A stretch of 64,000 nucleotides of DNA from Marinobacterium ramblicola. Its GTDB lineage: Bacteria > Pseudomonadota > Gammaproteobacteria > Pseudomonadales > Balneatricaceae. Position numbers and translations under genes: made by a program. Below, in pieces: positions 1-9,179 of this stretch. The stretch lies in the NCBI RefSeq assembly GCF_019084545.1, contig NZ_JAHREP010000003.1, positions 1-64,000 on the forward strand, in the 5' to 3' direction. Positions within the stretch are counted from its first letter, which is position 1; each line of letters starts with the position of its first letter. The notes beneath the pieces were generated by a model, which saw only the letters and a list, made by a program, of their open reading frames with translations, was not told the DNA's origin and ran no database searches.

Positions 1-17
1 TCGTGAGGCTTGACCAT
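1..17 (+). rRNA. rrl: 23S rRNA, 3' end only
   Basis: The first bases (cgtgaggcttgaccat) match the conserved 3' terminal strand of bacterial 23S rRNA; the E. coli gene ends in a very similar CGTGAGGCTTAACC stretch. The rest of the gene lies off the left edge. The 3' boundary is set by analogy with E. coli and may be off by a few bases. Positions 18-204 are the 23S-5S spacer, in which I see no tRNA. Confidence 0.6.
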
Positions 18-204
18 ATAACGCCCAAGGCGTTTGAGTGCGGAGCTGAAAAGCTTGTAAGACACACAGTTGAATATGTAGATCGATGAGCCCCTGCCGG
101 AGACGGTAGCGAGGCACCGGTTGAAGCTTGTAGCGAACGACAGGACAGGGCAGTAGAACAAGGCTGCCATAGAACATCTTTCAGATCTCGATTTGTTCCA
201 GTTT

Positions 205-323
205 TGCCTGGTGACAATAGAGACGTGGAACCACCTGATCCCATGCCGAACTCAGTCGTGAAACGCGTCATCGCCGATGGTAGTGTGGGGTCTCCCCATG
301 TGAGAGTAGGTCATCGCCAGGCA
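205..323 (+). rRNA. rrf: 5S ribosomal RNA
   Basis: A 119-base segment with complementary ends (tgcctgg at the 5' end, ccaggca at the 3' end) and the conserved 5S core including ccatgccgaactcag and gatggtagtgtggggtctcc. Length and internal blocks match gammaproteobacterial 5S rRNA. It is the last gene of an rrn operon and is followed by a terminator. Confidence 0.97.
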
Positions 324-349
324 CCTAATGATCCCGAAAGGGAGTGAAG

Positions 350-381
350 AACCCCGGTACCGCAAGGTATCGGGGTTTTTT
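350..381 (+). terminator. Rho-independent terminator of the rrn operon
   Basis: An 11-bp GC-rich stem (accccggtacc / ggtatcggggt, one G-U pair) with loop gcaa is followed by a run of six T. It lies 27 bases after 5S rRNA and should end rrn transcription. Confidence 0.9.
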
Positions 382-477
382 GCGTTGGCGCAATTGTGCT
401 GTTGTTTAGTCTGGCAGTCAGGACTTAAAACCGGTTAAATATTGCTGGCAGATAACGCCTGCATAACTGGAGATAGA

Positions 478-732
478 ATGTATACCGAAGAAGATATTAG
501 GCGTCTCGCATGGCAGAGTCGGCGTGGCATGCTGGAGTTGGATGTTCTGTTCGTGCCGTTCGTCGAGGAGGCGTTTCGCGGTCTTGCGCCAGACGATCAG
601 GACCGTTTTGTAAAGTTACTAGCCTGTGAGGATCAGGATCTTTTTCTCTGGTTTATGCAACGGGCAGTTCCAGAGGATCCGGACCTTGCAAGGATCGTCA
701 AGATCATACTCGAACGCGTTCAGCCCGCTTGA
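478..732 (+). CDS. sdhE: SdhE, FAD assembly factor for succinate dehydrogenase
   Basis: Small (84 aa) acidic protein of the SdhE/YgfY/Sdh5 family, which helps insert covalent FAD into the flavoprotein subunits of succinate dehydrogenase and fumarate reductase. The family signature RGMLELD is at residues 16-22; R16-G17 and E20 are the residues needed for flavinylation in characterised members. I chose the ATG at 478 because tggag lies just upstream and the family begins here; a TTG at 442 would add 12 unrelated residues. It overlaps ygfX, its usual partner in gammaproteobacteria. Confidence 0.93.
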   Translation: MYTEEDIRRLAWQSRRGMLELDVLFVPFVEEAFRGLAPDDQDRFVKLLACEDQDLFLWFMQRAVPEDPDLARIVKIILERVQPA

Positions 733-1174
733 GTTAAGGTTTGAACCATCATATAGGCTGCCGGCATTGGTTGTTGGTGCCCATATTTTGGCGTTGGCTG
801 CGATATTCTATTCAGACTTGCCGAAGTTCACGCTCACAATATGTACAGCGCTAGTGGCTCTCTCGGCGACGCACTCCCTGAAAGGTTTTATCAAGCCGGG
901 TAGGGATGACACTGTCGTCGGATTGAGCTGGTATCCGGATCGTAAGCAGCTAGCGCTTGTATTGCTATCAGGGGCACAATTGCAGGTCGACGAGCTACGT
1001 CAGAAGTTGGTCATACCAGGGGTGATTGTGCTTAGTTTGGTGCCGGAGGGGCGACTTCTGCCCATATGGCTGATGCTGACTCCTGATCAGATGAGTGCTG
1101 AGGAGTGGCGGCGCCTGGCGATCGTGATCAAATGGGCACCACCACCTCAGCGAGATGCCTCCGGCCAAGGGTAG
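686..1174 (+). CDS. ygfX: YgfX/CptA-family membrane protein
   Basis: YgfX-like protein: a short N-terminal segment, two closely spaced hydrophobic helices ([14 protein letters not shown], then [12 protein letters not shown]) and a soluble C-terminal domain ending near the W in EEWRRLAIV. In E. coli this gene (cptA) sits directly after sdhE, as here, and its product is a membrane protein proposed to act on cytoskeletal proteins. The start is uncertain: homology begins near base 720, where no standard start codon exists; the in-frame candidates are TTG 686 (used here) and GTG 626, both inside sdhE. The 3' end overlaps the convergent nadB by 28 bases. Confidence 0.75.
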   Translation: MQGSSRSYSNAFSPLELRFEPSYRLPALVVGAHILALAAIFYSDLPKFTLTICTALVALSATHSLKGFIKPGRDDTVVGLSWYPDRKQLALVLLSGAQLQVDELRQKLVIPGVIVLSLVPEGRLLPIWLMLTPDQMSAEEWRRLAIVIKWAPPPQRDASGQG

Positions 1175-2754
1175 TTGATAGGGGCTAGAATGGTATCGCG
1201 GCGTTCTGGCGCGAGATCCGGATAGTCCAAAGTGTAGTGCAAGCCCCTGCTCTCCTTGCGCAGCATGGCGCTACGGATAATGAGTTCTGAAACGGTGGCC
1301 AGGTTTCGCAACTCGATCAGGTCGCGACTGACTTTGTAGTTGCTGTAGTACTCGGTTATCTCCTGTTGCAGCAGTTCTATGCGATGCTGGGCTCGCTGCA
1401 AGCGCTTGTTAGTTCTCACAATACCCACATAGTCCCACATAAAACGCCGCAGTTCGTCCCAGTTGTGGGCGATGATGACGTCTTCATCGGAGTTGGTAAC
1501 CTGGGACTCATCCCAGTTGGGCACGGCGGGCAGTTCCTGCTGTTCTCGGGACAATGCTTCACTTATTACAGTTGCAGCAGAGCGTCCGTAGACAACACAC
1601 TCAAGCAATGAGTTGGAGGCCAGGCGATTAGCGCCATGCAGGCCGGTAAATGCAGTCTCTCCTATGGCATATAAGCCCTCCAGATCGGTGCGACCGGCTT
1701 GGTCGGTCATCACGCCGCCACAGGTGTAGTGTGCTGCGGGTACAACGGGAATGGCCTCGCGCGTTATGTCGATACCGTAACCTAGGCAGCGCTCGTAAAT
1801 AGTGGGGAAGTGGCTGCGAATAAAGTCGGCGGGTCTGTGTGAGATGTCGAGATAGACGTACTCACAACCAAGCCGTTTCATCTCGTGGTCGATGGTACGG
1901 GCCACAATGTCGCGAGGGGCGAGCTCCGCTCTAGGGTCAAACGCCGGCATAAAGCGGGTACCGTCCGGTAAGCGCAGTATCCCTCCCTCTCCTCGAACCG
2001 CTTCGGAAATCAAAAATGATTTTGCCTGTGGATGGAAGAGGCACGTGGGGTGGAACTGATTGAACTCCATGTTGGCGACCCGGCAACCGGCACGCCAAGC
2101 CATCGCTATGCCATCTCCAGTGGAGCCATCGGGGTTGCTGGTATACAGGTAGGCTTTGGAGGCGCCGCCAGTGGCGAGCACGACATGTTGTGCTTTAAAT
2201 ACTTCGACATGGCCTGTTTTCGAATTCAGAACATAGGCTCCGACACAGGCATTATGTGGCAGGTGCAGCTTGCGACGCGTGATCAGGTCTACGGCTATAT
2301 GGTGTTCGTGCAGGTGGATATTGGTTGCGCGACCGGTTCGTTCAATCAGTGTTTCCTCGAGCGCCCGTCCGGTGGCATCGCTGGCATGAATGATGCGGCG
2401 GTGCGAGTGTCCACCCTCTTTGGTCAGGTGGTAACTCTCACGCTCCTGGGTAAACGGGACGCCCTGATCGATCAGCCACTGGATGCCTTCACGACTGCCC
2501 GAAACGGTGTGATTGACGGACTCGGGCCGGCTTAATTCGGCACCCGCCACAAAGGTGTCCTGGATGTGGGCGTCAATGCTGTCTTCCTCGTCCAGCACGG
2601 CCGCTATACCTCCCTGGGCAAACCAGGTTGAGCCGTTCTCAAGCTCGCTTTTGCTGAGGACGCAGATGCGTGCGGTGTGGGGAAGGTTAAGCGCCAGAGT
2701 GAGTCCCGCCGCTCCACTTCCTACGATCAGGACATCATATTCATGCACACTCAT
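1147..2754 (-). CDS. nadB: L-aspartate oxidase
   Basis: FAD enzyme that oxidises L-aspartate to iminoaspartate, the first step of de novo NAD synthesis (partner NadA). The 535 aa length is normal for NadB. The N-terminal dinucleotide fold has VGSGAAGL (GxGxxG at residues 12-17); the substrate-domain blocks [11 protein letters not shown] and the active-site stretch HPTCL / [10 protein letters not shown] are present, as is the C-terminal helical domain. It is transcribed divergently from rpoE, the common arrangement in Pseudomonas and relatives, and convergently with ygfX. Confidence 0.97.
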   Translation of the reverse strand: MSVHEYDVLIVGSGAAGLTLALNLPHTARICVLSKSELENGSTWFAQGGIAAVLDEEDSIDAHIQDTFVAGAELSRPESVNHTVSGSREGIQWLIDQGVPFTQERESYHLTKEGGHSHRRIIHASDATGRALEETLIERTGRATNIHLHEHHIAVDLITRRKLHLPHNACVGAYVLNSKTGHVEVFKAQHVVLATGGASKAYLYTSNPDGSTGDGIAMAWRAGCRVANMEFNQFHPTCLFHPQAKSFLISEAVRGEGGILRLPDGTRFMPAFDPRAELAPRDIVARTIDHEMKRLGCEYVYLDISHRPADFIRSHFPTIYERCLGYGIDITREAIPVVPAAHYTCGGVMTDQAGRTDLEGLYAIGETAFTGLHGANRLASNSLLECVVYGRSAATVISEALSREQQELPAVPNWDESQVTNSDEDVIIAHNWDELRRFMWDYVGIVRTNKRLQRAQHRIELLQQEITEYYSNYKVSRDLIELRNLATVSELIIRSAMLRKESRGLHYTLDYPDLAPERRDTILAPINYPWPEASR

Positions 2755-2849
2755 CTACCCGTATTTTCCTTATAGCCAATACCAAAGTTTTATTATGCAC
2801 GCTGTTAAAGCGCTGGGGCAGCGTGTTCCGAAAATATTCTCTCCGCCAG

Positions 2850-2877
2850 GGAACTTAAGCAAGGGCGGCCGCTCTTA
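2850..2877 (+). promoter_or_regulatory. Candidate sigma-E promoter for the rpoE operon
   Basis: GGAACTT at 2850-2856 and TCTTA at 2873-2877 are separated by 16 bases. The -35 element is a perfect match to the sigma-E (RpoE/AlgU) consensus and the -10 is close to TCTRA. It points toward rpoE, about 120 bases upstream of its start, as expected for the known autoregulation of this sigma factor. Prediction by eye; no transcription start data. Confidence 0.6.
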
Positions 2878-2999
2878 CGTTGTGGATAGGGTCAGTACAG
2901 GATTCTTGTTGCAATGCGTTAGTTGTGGACGACATACTCTTTGGCTAAGCACCCGAAGTTTTGGGTAGTGTATTGTGAGCGTGATGTGAAGGAATCCTT

Positions 3000-3587
3000 G
3001 TGTCGAATGAGAGTCAGGCCGCTGCTGACCAAAAACTTGTAAAACGAGTGCAGGCTGGTGACAAACGCGCCTTTGATCTGCTGGTTAAACAGTATCAGCA
3101 TAAAATAATCGGCTTGGTAGGTCGCTATGTTTACGATCATAGCGAAGCGTTGGATGTCGCTCAGGAGGCTTTTATAAAAGCTTATCGGGCGCTGCCGAAT
3201 TTTCGTGGTGAGAGTGCTTTTTATACTTGGTTGTACCGGATTGCGATCAATACGGCGAAAAACTATCTGGTCGCGAGAAGCCGCCGTCCCCCGGATAGCG
3301 ATGTGGATGTGTCAGATGCTCATTATATTGACGGCGACAATGAACTGAAGGAAATCGAGACACCCGAAAACAGTTTGTATCGTGACGAGCTGGAACGGGT
3401 AGTCAAGCAAACCTTGGATCAGTTGCCTGAGGATCTCCGGGTTGCTCTGACATTGAGAGAGTTTGAGGGTATGAGCTACGAAGATATCGCCAGCATCATG
3501 GACTGTCCAATTGGTACTGTGCGTTCTCGTATATTTCGTGCTCGGGAAGCGATAGATAGAGAGATTAAGCCTCTGCTTGAGCCGTGA
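3000..3587 (+). CDS. rpoE: RNA polymerase sigma factor RpoE (AlgU)
   Basis: ECF sigma factor directing the envelope-stress regulon. 195 aa, the usual length. Region sigma-2 spans about residues 25-92 (DVAQEAFIKAYRAL, FYTWLYRIAINTAKNYLV) and region sigma-4 about 130-183 with a helix-turn-helix (YEDIASIMDCPIGTVRSRI). GTG start at 3000 with aagga 7 bases upstream. It is followed by its anti-sigma gene, RseC and a MucD protease, so it is the classic RpoE/AlgU locus rather than a generic ECF factor. A sigma-E-like promoter lies upstream. Confidence 0.97.
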   Translation: MSNESQAAADQKLVKRVQAGDKRAFDLLVKQYQHKIIGLVGRYVYDHSEALDVAQEAFIKAYRALPNFRGESAFYTWLYRIAINTAKNYLVARSRRPPDSDVDVSDAHYIDGDNELKEIETPENSLYRDELERVVKQTLDQLPEDLRVALTLREFEGMSYEDIASIMDCPIGTVRSRIFRAREAIDREIKPLLEP

Positions 3588-3666
3588 AACTTGAGCGGAT
3601 AGGCCGGGAAAAATAACGAATGTGTGTGATTCAACCGCTAAGTGCCTGCATGTTGAGGAATGAGCC

Positions 3667-4500
3667 ATGAGTGAGTGTAAGGAAGGGCTGTCGGCCCTGA
3701 TGGATGGTCAGGCCAATGACTTTGAAACCCGGCGGCTACTGCAGCAGGTGGGCGAGAACGAAGAGCTCGGTCAGACGTGGCGCCGCTATCACGTGGTTCG
3801 CTCGGTACTTCGGGGTGAGACGATAGGACAGTGCCGCGATGACCTCAGTTCCAGGCTTGCCGTATCGCTGGAGGCTGAACCGCCTCTTCAGGCTTCGCTC
3901 GCAACCAAGCCTGTTAAGACTTATGCCATCAGTGGCGTATGGCGCTCGGTCGCCAGTATGGCGGTAGCGGCGTCAGTAACCGCGGTCATAATCCTCGGCG
4001 CCAATAACTTTGGTACCAGTAATAGTGTCCCTGTTGCGTCCCAGGCTTCCAGTTCCACCCAACTGGCGCCGTCTGTACCTATCTCCAATGATCTGGTGCG
4101 TACCCAGTTTGGTGATATGGCACGGGTTACCCAGCCTGCGACGCCTTCGTCGGATGTTATTCGTTTCTCTCAGGGCTTGAAGAGTTATATCGATCAACAT
4201 CATCAGTTGCTTAATATGGGGCAACCCAAGTGGCAAATGGCGTGGATTCCCGATGGTTACGAGCCTGTTAGGCATGACATGCTGCCACATGGAGAGGTGA
4301 TGATGTACTCCAATGGTAAGGGGGCGTTTTCGGTGACAGTGGAACCCGGTCGATACCAGCGCTCGACGGAAGGTGTTGTTCAGGCCGACGGTGTGGTCGC
4401 TGTAGGTCGGCGCCAGGGGGAGAGTTTTGTCACAGTAGTGGGTGATATACCGCTGATGATTGCGGATCGTATTGCGTCAAATGTGAGACTGATCAGGTAA
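3667..4500 (+). CDS. rseA: Anti-sigma-E factor RseA fused to an RseB C-terminal domain
   Basis: Residues 1-90 form the cytoplasmic RseA/MucA domain (starts ECKEGLSALMDGQANDFE, then WRRYHVVRSVLRGE) that binds RpoE. One membrane helix follows at about 95-115. Residues about 163-183 (FSQGLKSYIDQHHQ) resemble the periplasmic RseA_C motif. Residues 188-277 are instead a clear MucB/RseB C-terminal domain: WIPDGYEPV, VMMYSNGKGAFSVTVEP and VTVVGDIPLMIADRIASNV align with E. coli RseB blocks LPQGFE, LYSDGLFSFSVNVNP and ITIVGELPPQTAKRIADSI. The large N-terminal sensor domain of RseB is absent, and no separate rseB lies between this gene and rseC (gap 4 bases). RseB normally binds periplasmic RseA and blocks its proteolysis; here that module is supplied in cis. 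Confidence 0.9.
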   Translation: MSECKEGLSALMDGQANDFETRRLLQQVGENEELGQTWRRYHVVRSVLRGETIGQCRDDLSSRLAVSLEAEPPLQASLATKPVKTYAISGVWRSVASMAVAASVTAVIILGANNFGTSNSVPVASQASSSTQLAPSVPISNDLVRTQFGDMARVTQPATPSSDVIRFSQGLKSYIDQHHQLLNMGQPKWQMAWIPDGYEPVRHDMLPHGEVMMYSNGKGAFSVTVEPGRYQRSTEGVVQADGVVAVGRRQGESFVTVVGDIPLMIADRIASNVRLIR

Positions 4501-4504
4501 TACC

Positions 4505-4942
4505 ATGATTGAAGAGCTTGTTCATGTTTCTCGAATCGAGGGTGACAAGGTCTGGGTCGAAGCCAGTCGGCAGAGTGCATGTGCAGCCTGTAGTGCGAAG
4601 AAAAGCTGCGGGCAAGGTGCGCTGTCTGACTGGATGTCTGGCAGCTCGGTAGAACTCTCCGTGGTAAACCCAAGCAGACTTAAGCCGAGCGTTGGTCAGT
4701 CCGTCGTGGTGGGTTTGGAAGAGAGTAGTCTGATCAAGGCCTCTATGCTGATCTACCTTGTACCGCTGGTCCTGCTGGTGCTGATGGCAATCATTGCGCG
4801 AGCTTTTGGCGCGGGCGAGGGTTTTCAGATTTTGGCAGCTGTTGCAGGCTTGGTTACGGGCTTCCTGGCTGTGAACTGGTATACCTCTCGCCCCGTTGGG
4901 GACGGAAGTTGTTATCAACCGGTACTTCTGAGACTTGCCTGA
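4505..4942 (+). CDS. rseC: RseC/SoxR-reducing system protein
   Basis: 145 aa inner-membrane protein of the RseC/MucC family. An N-terminal cysteine cluster (C26, C29, C35; ACAACSAKKSC) is followed by a small beta domain and two membrane helices (about 81-101 and 107-126). In E. coli RseC is a minor positive modulator of sigma-E and is related to RsxC-system proteins that reduce SoxR. It starts 4 bases after the anti-sigma gene, so the two are translationally close and surely co-transcribed. Confidence 0.9.
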   Translation: MIEELVHVSRIEGDKVWVEASRQSACAACSAKKSCGQGALSDWMSGSSVELSVVNPSRLKPSVGQSVVVGLEESSLIKASMLIYLVPLVLLVLMAIIARAFGAGEGFQILAAVAGLVTGFLAVNWYTSRPVGDGSCYQPVLLRLA

Positions 4943-4987
4943 AATCCCGGTAAATTTAGAGATGTTTTCAAGGGTGCAGTGAACTCG

Positions 4988-6409
4988 ATGTTGAAGATTA
5001 AGAATCTAAGCTTTCTTTCGCTATCCTGTTTGATGCTACTTGTGACTTCATTGGCGCAGGCATCCTCTTCGTTACCGGACTTTACGGAGCTGGTTGAGAC
5101 CTCTGCTCCCGCGGTGGTCAACATCAGCACGGTGCAGGCCGCAGATCCTGAGCGCAACTCTCCGCTAGGGCAGTTCGGTGGGCCGGATTCCGAGGATATT
5201 CCGGAGATTTTTCGCCATTTTTTCCGGAACTTGCCCGATATGGAACCACGCCAGCGGCGAGCGCCTCAGTCGCTGGGTTCTGGCTTCATTATCAGTGAAG
5301 ATGGCTATGTACTGACCAACAATCATGTCGTTCAGGGAGCTGAGCGGGTTCTGGTCCGCTTGAATGATCGTCGTGAGTTGGAGGCCAGTATCGTCGGGAC
5401 GGATGAGCGTTCGGACGTGGCGCTGCTTAAGATAGAGGCCGAGGATCTTCCTGTGGTGAAGGTGGGTAAGGCTCGTGACCTCAAGGTTGGTGAGTGGGTA
5501 CTCGCTATCGGTTCGCCCTTTGGTTTCGATCATACGGTCACGGCGGGAATTGTCAGTGCCAAGGAGCGTGCTCTGGCCAATGAAACCTATGTGCCGTTTA
5601 TTCAGACCGATGTGGCGATCAATCCCGGAAACTCCGGTGGGCCGCTGTTTAACCTGGATGGCGAGGTTGTGGGTATCAACTCTCAGATCTATACCCGCTC
5701 AGGTGGATTTATGGGGCTCTCCTTCGCGATCCCCATCGATGTGGCGATGGATGTGGCGGATCAGATCAAGAGTCAGGGGCATGTCAGCCGCGGCTGGCTG
5801 GGTGTGATCATCCAGGAGGTTAACCGTGATCTGGCAGAGTCGTTCGGGCTCGATAAGCCTGCAGGAGCGCTTGTTGCCAAGGTGTTGCCGGAAAGTCCCG
5901 CGCAGGCGGCAGGTCTTCTCGAAGGTGATGTGATCACCGCGTTCAATGGACGGAATATAGCATTGTCATCGGATCTGCCTCACTTGGTCGGTAGGGTGAA
6001 ACCGGGTACTGAGGCCGAGATGGAGGTGATCAGGGATGGTGAGCGTAAATCTGTCAAGGTGGTGGTAGGCCTGTTGCCCGACGGGGATCAGCAGCTGGGT
6101 AGCCTTTCGCCGGCGGAACCTGCGACGGTCAATCGCTTGGGACTTAAGGTTGAGCCTCTAAATGAGTCCTATCGTGAGAAGTGGAATGTCCGCTCCGGCG
6201 TCATGGTTGCAGAGGTGGCTGATGGTGCAGGTGCACGGGCGGGAGTGGTCGCCGGTGATGTGATTACCATGCTCAATGGTGTGCAGATCGAAACCGCAGA
6301 GCAGTTTGGCAAGGTGGTGGACGAGCTGCCAACTGATCGCTCGGTACCGATGAGAATCGTACGGCGTGGTAGCCCGCTGTTTATACCGCTGAAGCTGGTG
6401 AAAAAGTAG
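4988..6409 (+). CDS. mucD: Periplasmic serine protease MucD (DegP/DegQ family)
   Basis: HtrA-family protease and chaperone that degrades misfolded envelope proteins. A signal peptide ends near AQA (about residue 26). The trypsin-like domain carries the catalytic triad H113 (TNNHVV), D143 (SDVALLKI) and S216 (PGNSGGPLF), followed by two PDZ domains (RGWLGVIIQEV onward and RLGLKVEPL onward). Two PDZ domains make it DegP/DegQ/MucD-like rather than the single-PDZ DegS that starts RseA cleavage in E. coli. Start: ATG 4988 gives a clean signal peptide; GTG 4979 would add three residues. It is last in the rpoE operon, before a terminator. Confidence 0.95.
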   Translation: MLKIKNLSFLSLSCLMLLVTSLAQASSSLPDFTELVETSAPAVVNISTVQAADPERNSPLGQFGGPDSEDIPEIFRHFFRNLPDMEPRQRRAPQSLGSGFIISEDGYVLTNNHVVQGAERVLVRLNDRRELEASIVGTDERSDVALLKIEAEDLPVVKVGKARDLKVGEWVLAIGSPFGFDHTVTAGIVSAKERALANETYVPFIQTDVAINPGNSGGPLFNLDGEVVGINSQIYTRSGGFMGLSFAIPIDVAMDVADQIKSQGHVSRGWLGVIIQEVNRDLAESFGLDKPAGALVAKVLPESPAQAAGLLEGDVITAFNGRNIALSSDLPHLVGRVKPGTEAEMEVIRDGERKSVKVVVGLLPDGDQQLGSLSPAEPATVNRLGLKVEPLNESYREKWNVRSGVMVAEVADGAGARAGVVAGDVITMLNGVQIETAEQFGKVVDELPTDRSVPMRIVRRGSPLFIPLKLVKK

Positions 6410-6414
6410 GAGTG

Positions 6415-6440
6415 AAAAAAGGGGCGAAAGTCCCTTTTTC
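6415..6440 (+). terminator. Rho-independent terminator after mucD
   Basis: aaaaaaggg and ccctttttc flank a short loop, giving a hairpin with a U-rich 3' arm. It starts 5 bases after the mucD stop codon and closes the sigma-E operon. Confidence 0.75.
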
Positions 6441-6547
6441 ATTGCGCGGGAGATTGCATTACGTGCTGTGCAAAGGGAAATACGGTAAACTGCTGCGCTT
6501 CTTGTAGCACCGTTCTCAGTCGTCAGTTCGAACCGAGTAGCCCTATT

Positions 6548-8347
6548 GTGAGCAAGCTGGACCATATACGCAATTTTTCAATTATCGCCCATATCGATCA
6601 TGGTAAATCAACCCTGGCCGACCGTCTGATCCAGATCTGTGGTGGACTGTCGGAGCGGGAGATGGCCGCTCAGGTGCTTGACTCCATGGATATCGAGCGT
6701 GAGCGTGGCATCACGATCAAGGCTCAGAGCGTCACGCTTAACTACACGTCGAATGACGGTAAAACCTACCAGCTCAACTTTATCGATACCCCGGGACACG
6801 TGGATTTCTCATACGAGGTATCGCGATCGCTGTCGGCCTGCGAGGGGGCGCTGTTGATTGTCGACGCCGCGCAGGGGGTTGAAGCACAATCCGTTGCCAA
6901 CTGCTACACCGCGATCGAACAGGGCCTCGAGGTGCTGCCGATCCTGAACAAGATGGATCTCCCTCAGGCCGAGCCGGAGCGTGTGCGGCATGAAATAGAG
7001 GAGGTGATCGGCATCGATGCCACCGACGCTATCGCATGCTCGGCAAAGACCGGCATGGGTATTGAGGATGTGCTCGAGGCGCTGATCAAGGTGATCCCCG
7101 CTCCGGAAGGCGACGTGGACGCACCGTTGCAGGCGTTGATCATCGACTCCTGGTTCGACAACTATCTTGGCGTGGTTTCCCTCGTACGTGTCAAGCACGG
7201 AACGCTGAAGAAGAAAGACAAGATTCTGGTGAAATCCACCGGACAGACTTACCAGGCCGAACTGGTGGGGATCTTCACGCCGAAGCAGAAAGAGACCGGT
7301 GTCCTTCGCGCCGGCGAGGTTGGCTTTGTCGTTGCAGGGGTCAAGGATATTCATGGAGCACCGGTCGGCGATACGCTGACGCACGCCAAGACCCCGGATG
7401 TGGCCAGTTTGCCGGGCTTTAAGCGTATTCAACCTCAGGTCTACGCCGGTCTGTTCCCGACCAGCGCCGACGACTATGAGGATTTTCGCGAAGCGCTGGA
7501 TAAACTGACGTTGAACGATGCATCACTGTTCTTCGAGCCGGAGACCTCGGATGCGCTTGGATTTGGTTTCCGCTGCGGCTTCCTCGGCATGTTGCACATG
7601 GAGATCATCCAGGAGCGACTCGAGCGTGAGTACGACCTGGATCTGATCACCACCGCGCCGACCGTGGTTTACGAAGTGGAGATGGACAATGGCGAGGTGG
7701 TCTATATCGACAGTCCGTCCAAATTGCCGGACCCGGGCGCGATTAAAGAGATGCGTGAGCCCATCGTCGAGGCCAATATCCTGGTGCCCCAGGATCATCT
7801 CGGCTCGGTGATCGGTCTCTGTGTCGAAAAGCGCGGGATGCAGAAGAATATGCAGTTCGTCGGCAGTCAGGTGCAGCTGAGCTATGAGCTGCCGATGGCG
7901 GAAGTCGTACTCGACTTCTTCGACCGACTGAAATCGGTCAGCCGCGGTTACGCCTCGCTCGAATACAGTTTTAAACGCTTCGATCCGGCCAAGCTTGTGC
8001 GCATGGATATTCTGATCAATGGCGAGAAGGTGGATGCTTTGGCCGTGATTCTGCACCGGGATAATGCGCTTTATCGCGGTCGTATCCTGTGTGAGAAGAT
8101 GAAGGAGCTTATTCCTCGGCAGATGTTTGATGTTGCGATCCAGGCCGCGTTGGGCGGTAAGATCATCGCACGCACCACGGTCAAAGCACTGCGCAAGAAT
8201 GTGCTTGCAAAGTGTTACGGCGGTGACGTCAGTCGTAAGAAAAAGCTGCTGGCAAAGCAGAAAGAGGGTAAAAAGCGGATGAAGCAGGTGGGTCGGGTCG
8301 AGATACCTCAAGATGCCTTCCTGGCCGTACTAAAAGTGGATAGCTGA
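6548..8347 (+). CDS. lepA: Elongation factor 4 (LepA)
   Basis: Translational GTPase that acts on stalled or mistranslocated ribosomes. 599 aa, full length. G1 is [10 protein letters not shown]3 is DTPGHVDF and G4 is NKMD; the LepA-specific C-terminal domain is present (ending [18 protein letters not shown] and [12 protein letters not shown]). GTG start at 6548, directly before [12 protein letters not shown] as in other LepA proteins. It is followed 8 bases later by lepB, a nearly universal pair in proteobacteria. Confidence 0.98.
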   Translation: MSKLDHIRNFSIIAHIDHGKSTLADRLIQICGGLSEREMAAQVLDSMDIERERGITIKAQSVTLNYTSNDGKTYQLNFIDTPGHVDFSYEVSRSLSACEGALLIVDAAQGVEAQSVANCYTAIEQGLEVLPILNKMDLPQAEPERVRHEIEEVIGIDATDAIACSAKTGMGIEDVLEALIKVIPAPEGDVDAPLQALIIDSWFDNYLGVVSLVRVKHGTLKKKDKILVKSTGQTYQAELVGIFTPKQKETGVLRAGEVGFVVAGVKDIHGAPVGDTLTHAKTPDVASLPGFKRIQPQVYAGLFPTSADDYEDFREALDKLTLNDASLFFEPETSDALGFGFRCGFLGMLHMEIIQERLEREYDLDLITTAPTVVYEVEMDNGEVVYIDSPSKLPDPGAIKEMREPIVEANILVPQDHLGSVIGLCVEKRGMQKNMQFVGSQVQLSYELPMAEVVLDFFDRLKSVSRGYASLEYSFKRFDPAKLVRMDILINGEKVDALAVILHRDNALYRGRILCEKMKELIPRQMFDVAIQAALGGKIIARTTVKALRKNVLAKCYGGDVSRKKKLLAKQKEGKKRMKQVGRVEIPQDAFLAVLKVDS

Positions 8348-8355
8348 GGCTAAGG

Positions 8356-9168
8356 ATGAATTTCGATTTCGCCCTGATTCTGGTTCTGGCGACGCTCGTT
8401 ACCGGTTTGCTCTGGTTGCTCGATATGCTGGTGTTCGTTCCCCGGCGGCGCGAGCGTTTGGCCGACGCTGAACTCAAGGCCGGAGGGGCATTGCCCGAGG
8501 AGACGCGCAAGCAGTTGATGCAGCCGAGTGGTTGGGCCGATCTGTCGCGCTCCATGTTCCCGGTTCTTGGCCTTGTATTGTTGCTGCGTTCGTTTCTCTA
8601 TGAACCTTTCCAGATCCCATCAGGTTCGATGCTGCCGACGCTTCAGGTGGGCGACTATATTCTGGTCAACAAGTATCACTACGGCTTGCGTCTACCGGTG
8701 TTGAATACCAAATTTCTGCCGCTTGATGAGCCGGAACGTGGGGATGTGGTGGTATTCAAATATCCCGAGCAGCCAAGTATCAATTACATCAAGCGTGTGG
8801 TCGGGCTGCCCGGTGATGTCGTGACCTACCGCGACAAGGTGGTGTACATAAATGGAGAGCCACAGAGTCAGTCGTTGTTGGCCCAGCTGCCACCTTTGAA
8901 TCCGGAGCGGCTGCTGATAAAAGAGACCTTGGGTGAGACGGAACATGAGATCTACCGTGATTTGGGGCGTCCTACCCTGAATGCACAGTGGACGATCCCG
9001 GCTGGACACTACTTCGTCATGGGTGATAATCGAGACAACAGCAACGATAGCCGTTACTGGGGTTTTGTGCCGGATGAGCTGTTGGTCGGCAAGGCGGTAG
9101 CGGTCTGGATGCACTGGTCGGAACTGCTGAGTCTGCCGGATTTCGGAGCGGTTCGTTCAATCAAGTAA
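8356..9168 (+). CDS. lepB: Signal peptidase I
   Basis: Membrane peptidase that removes signal peptides from exported proteins. 270 aa. Two N-terminal membrane helices (about residues 4-28 and 66-80) precede the catalytic domain. The serine-lysine dyad is S91 (IPSGSMLPTL) and K146 (YIKRVVGLPGD); the C-terminal box GDNRDNSNDSRYWG is intact. It lies between lepA and the DUF4845 gene. Confidence 0.97.
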   Translation: MNFDFALILVLATLVTGLLWLLDMLVFVPRRRERLADAELKAGGALPEETRKQLMQPSGWADLSRSMFPVLGLVLLLRSFLYEPFQIPSGSMLPTLQVGDYILVNKYHYGLRLPVLNTKFLPLDEPERGDVVVFKYPEQPSINYIKRVVGLPGDVVTYRDKVVYINGEPQSQSLLAQLPPLNPERLLIKETLGETEHEIYRDLGRPTLNAQWTIPAGHYFVMGDNRDNSNDSRYWGFVPDELLVGKAVAVWMHWSELLSLPDFGAVRSIK

Positions 9169-9179
9169 AGGAGAACAGA

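Noticed and set aside
18-204. tRNA in the 23S-5S spacer
   Set aside because: No tRNA fold or CCA-type end visible.
3667-4500. Anti-sigma gene simply as RseA with an unusual C-terminus
   Set aside because: Residues 188-277 match three separate RseB C-terminal blocks in order, so it is a domain fusion, not divergent RseA.
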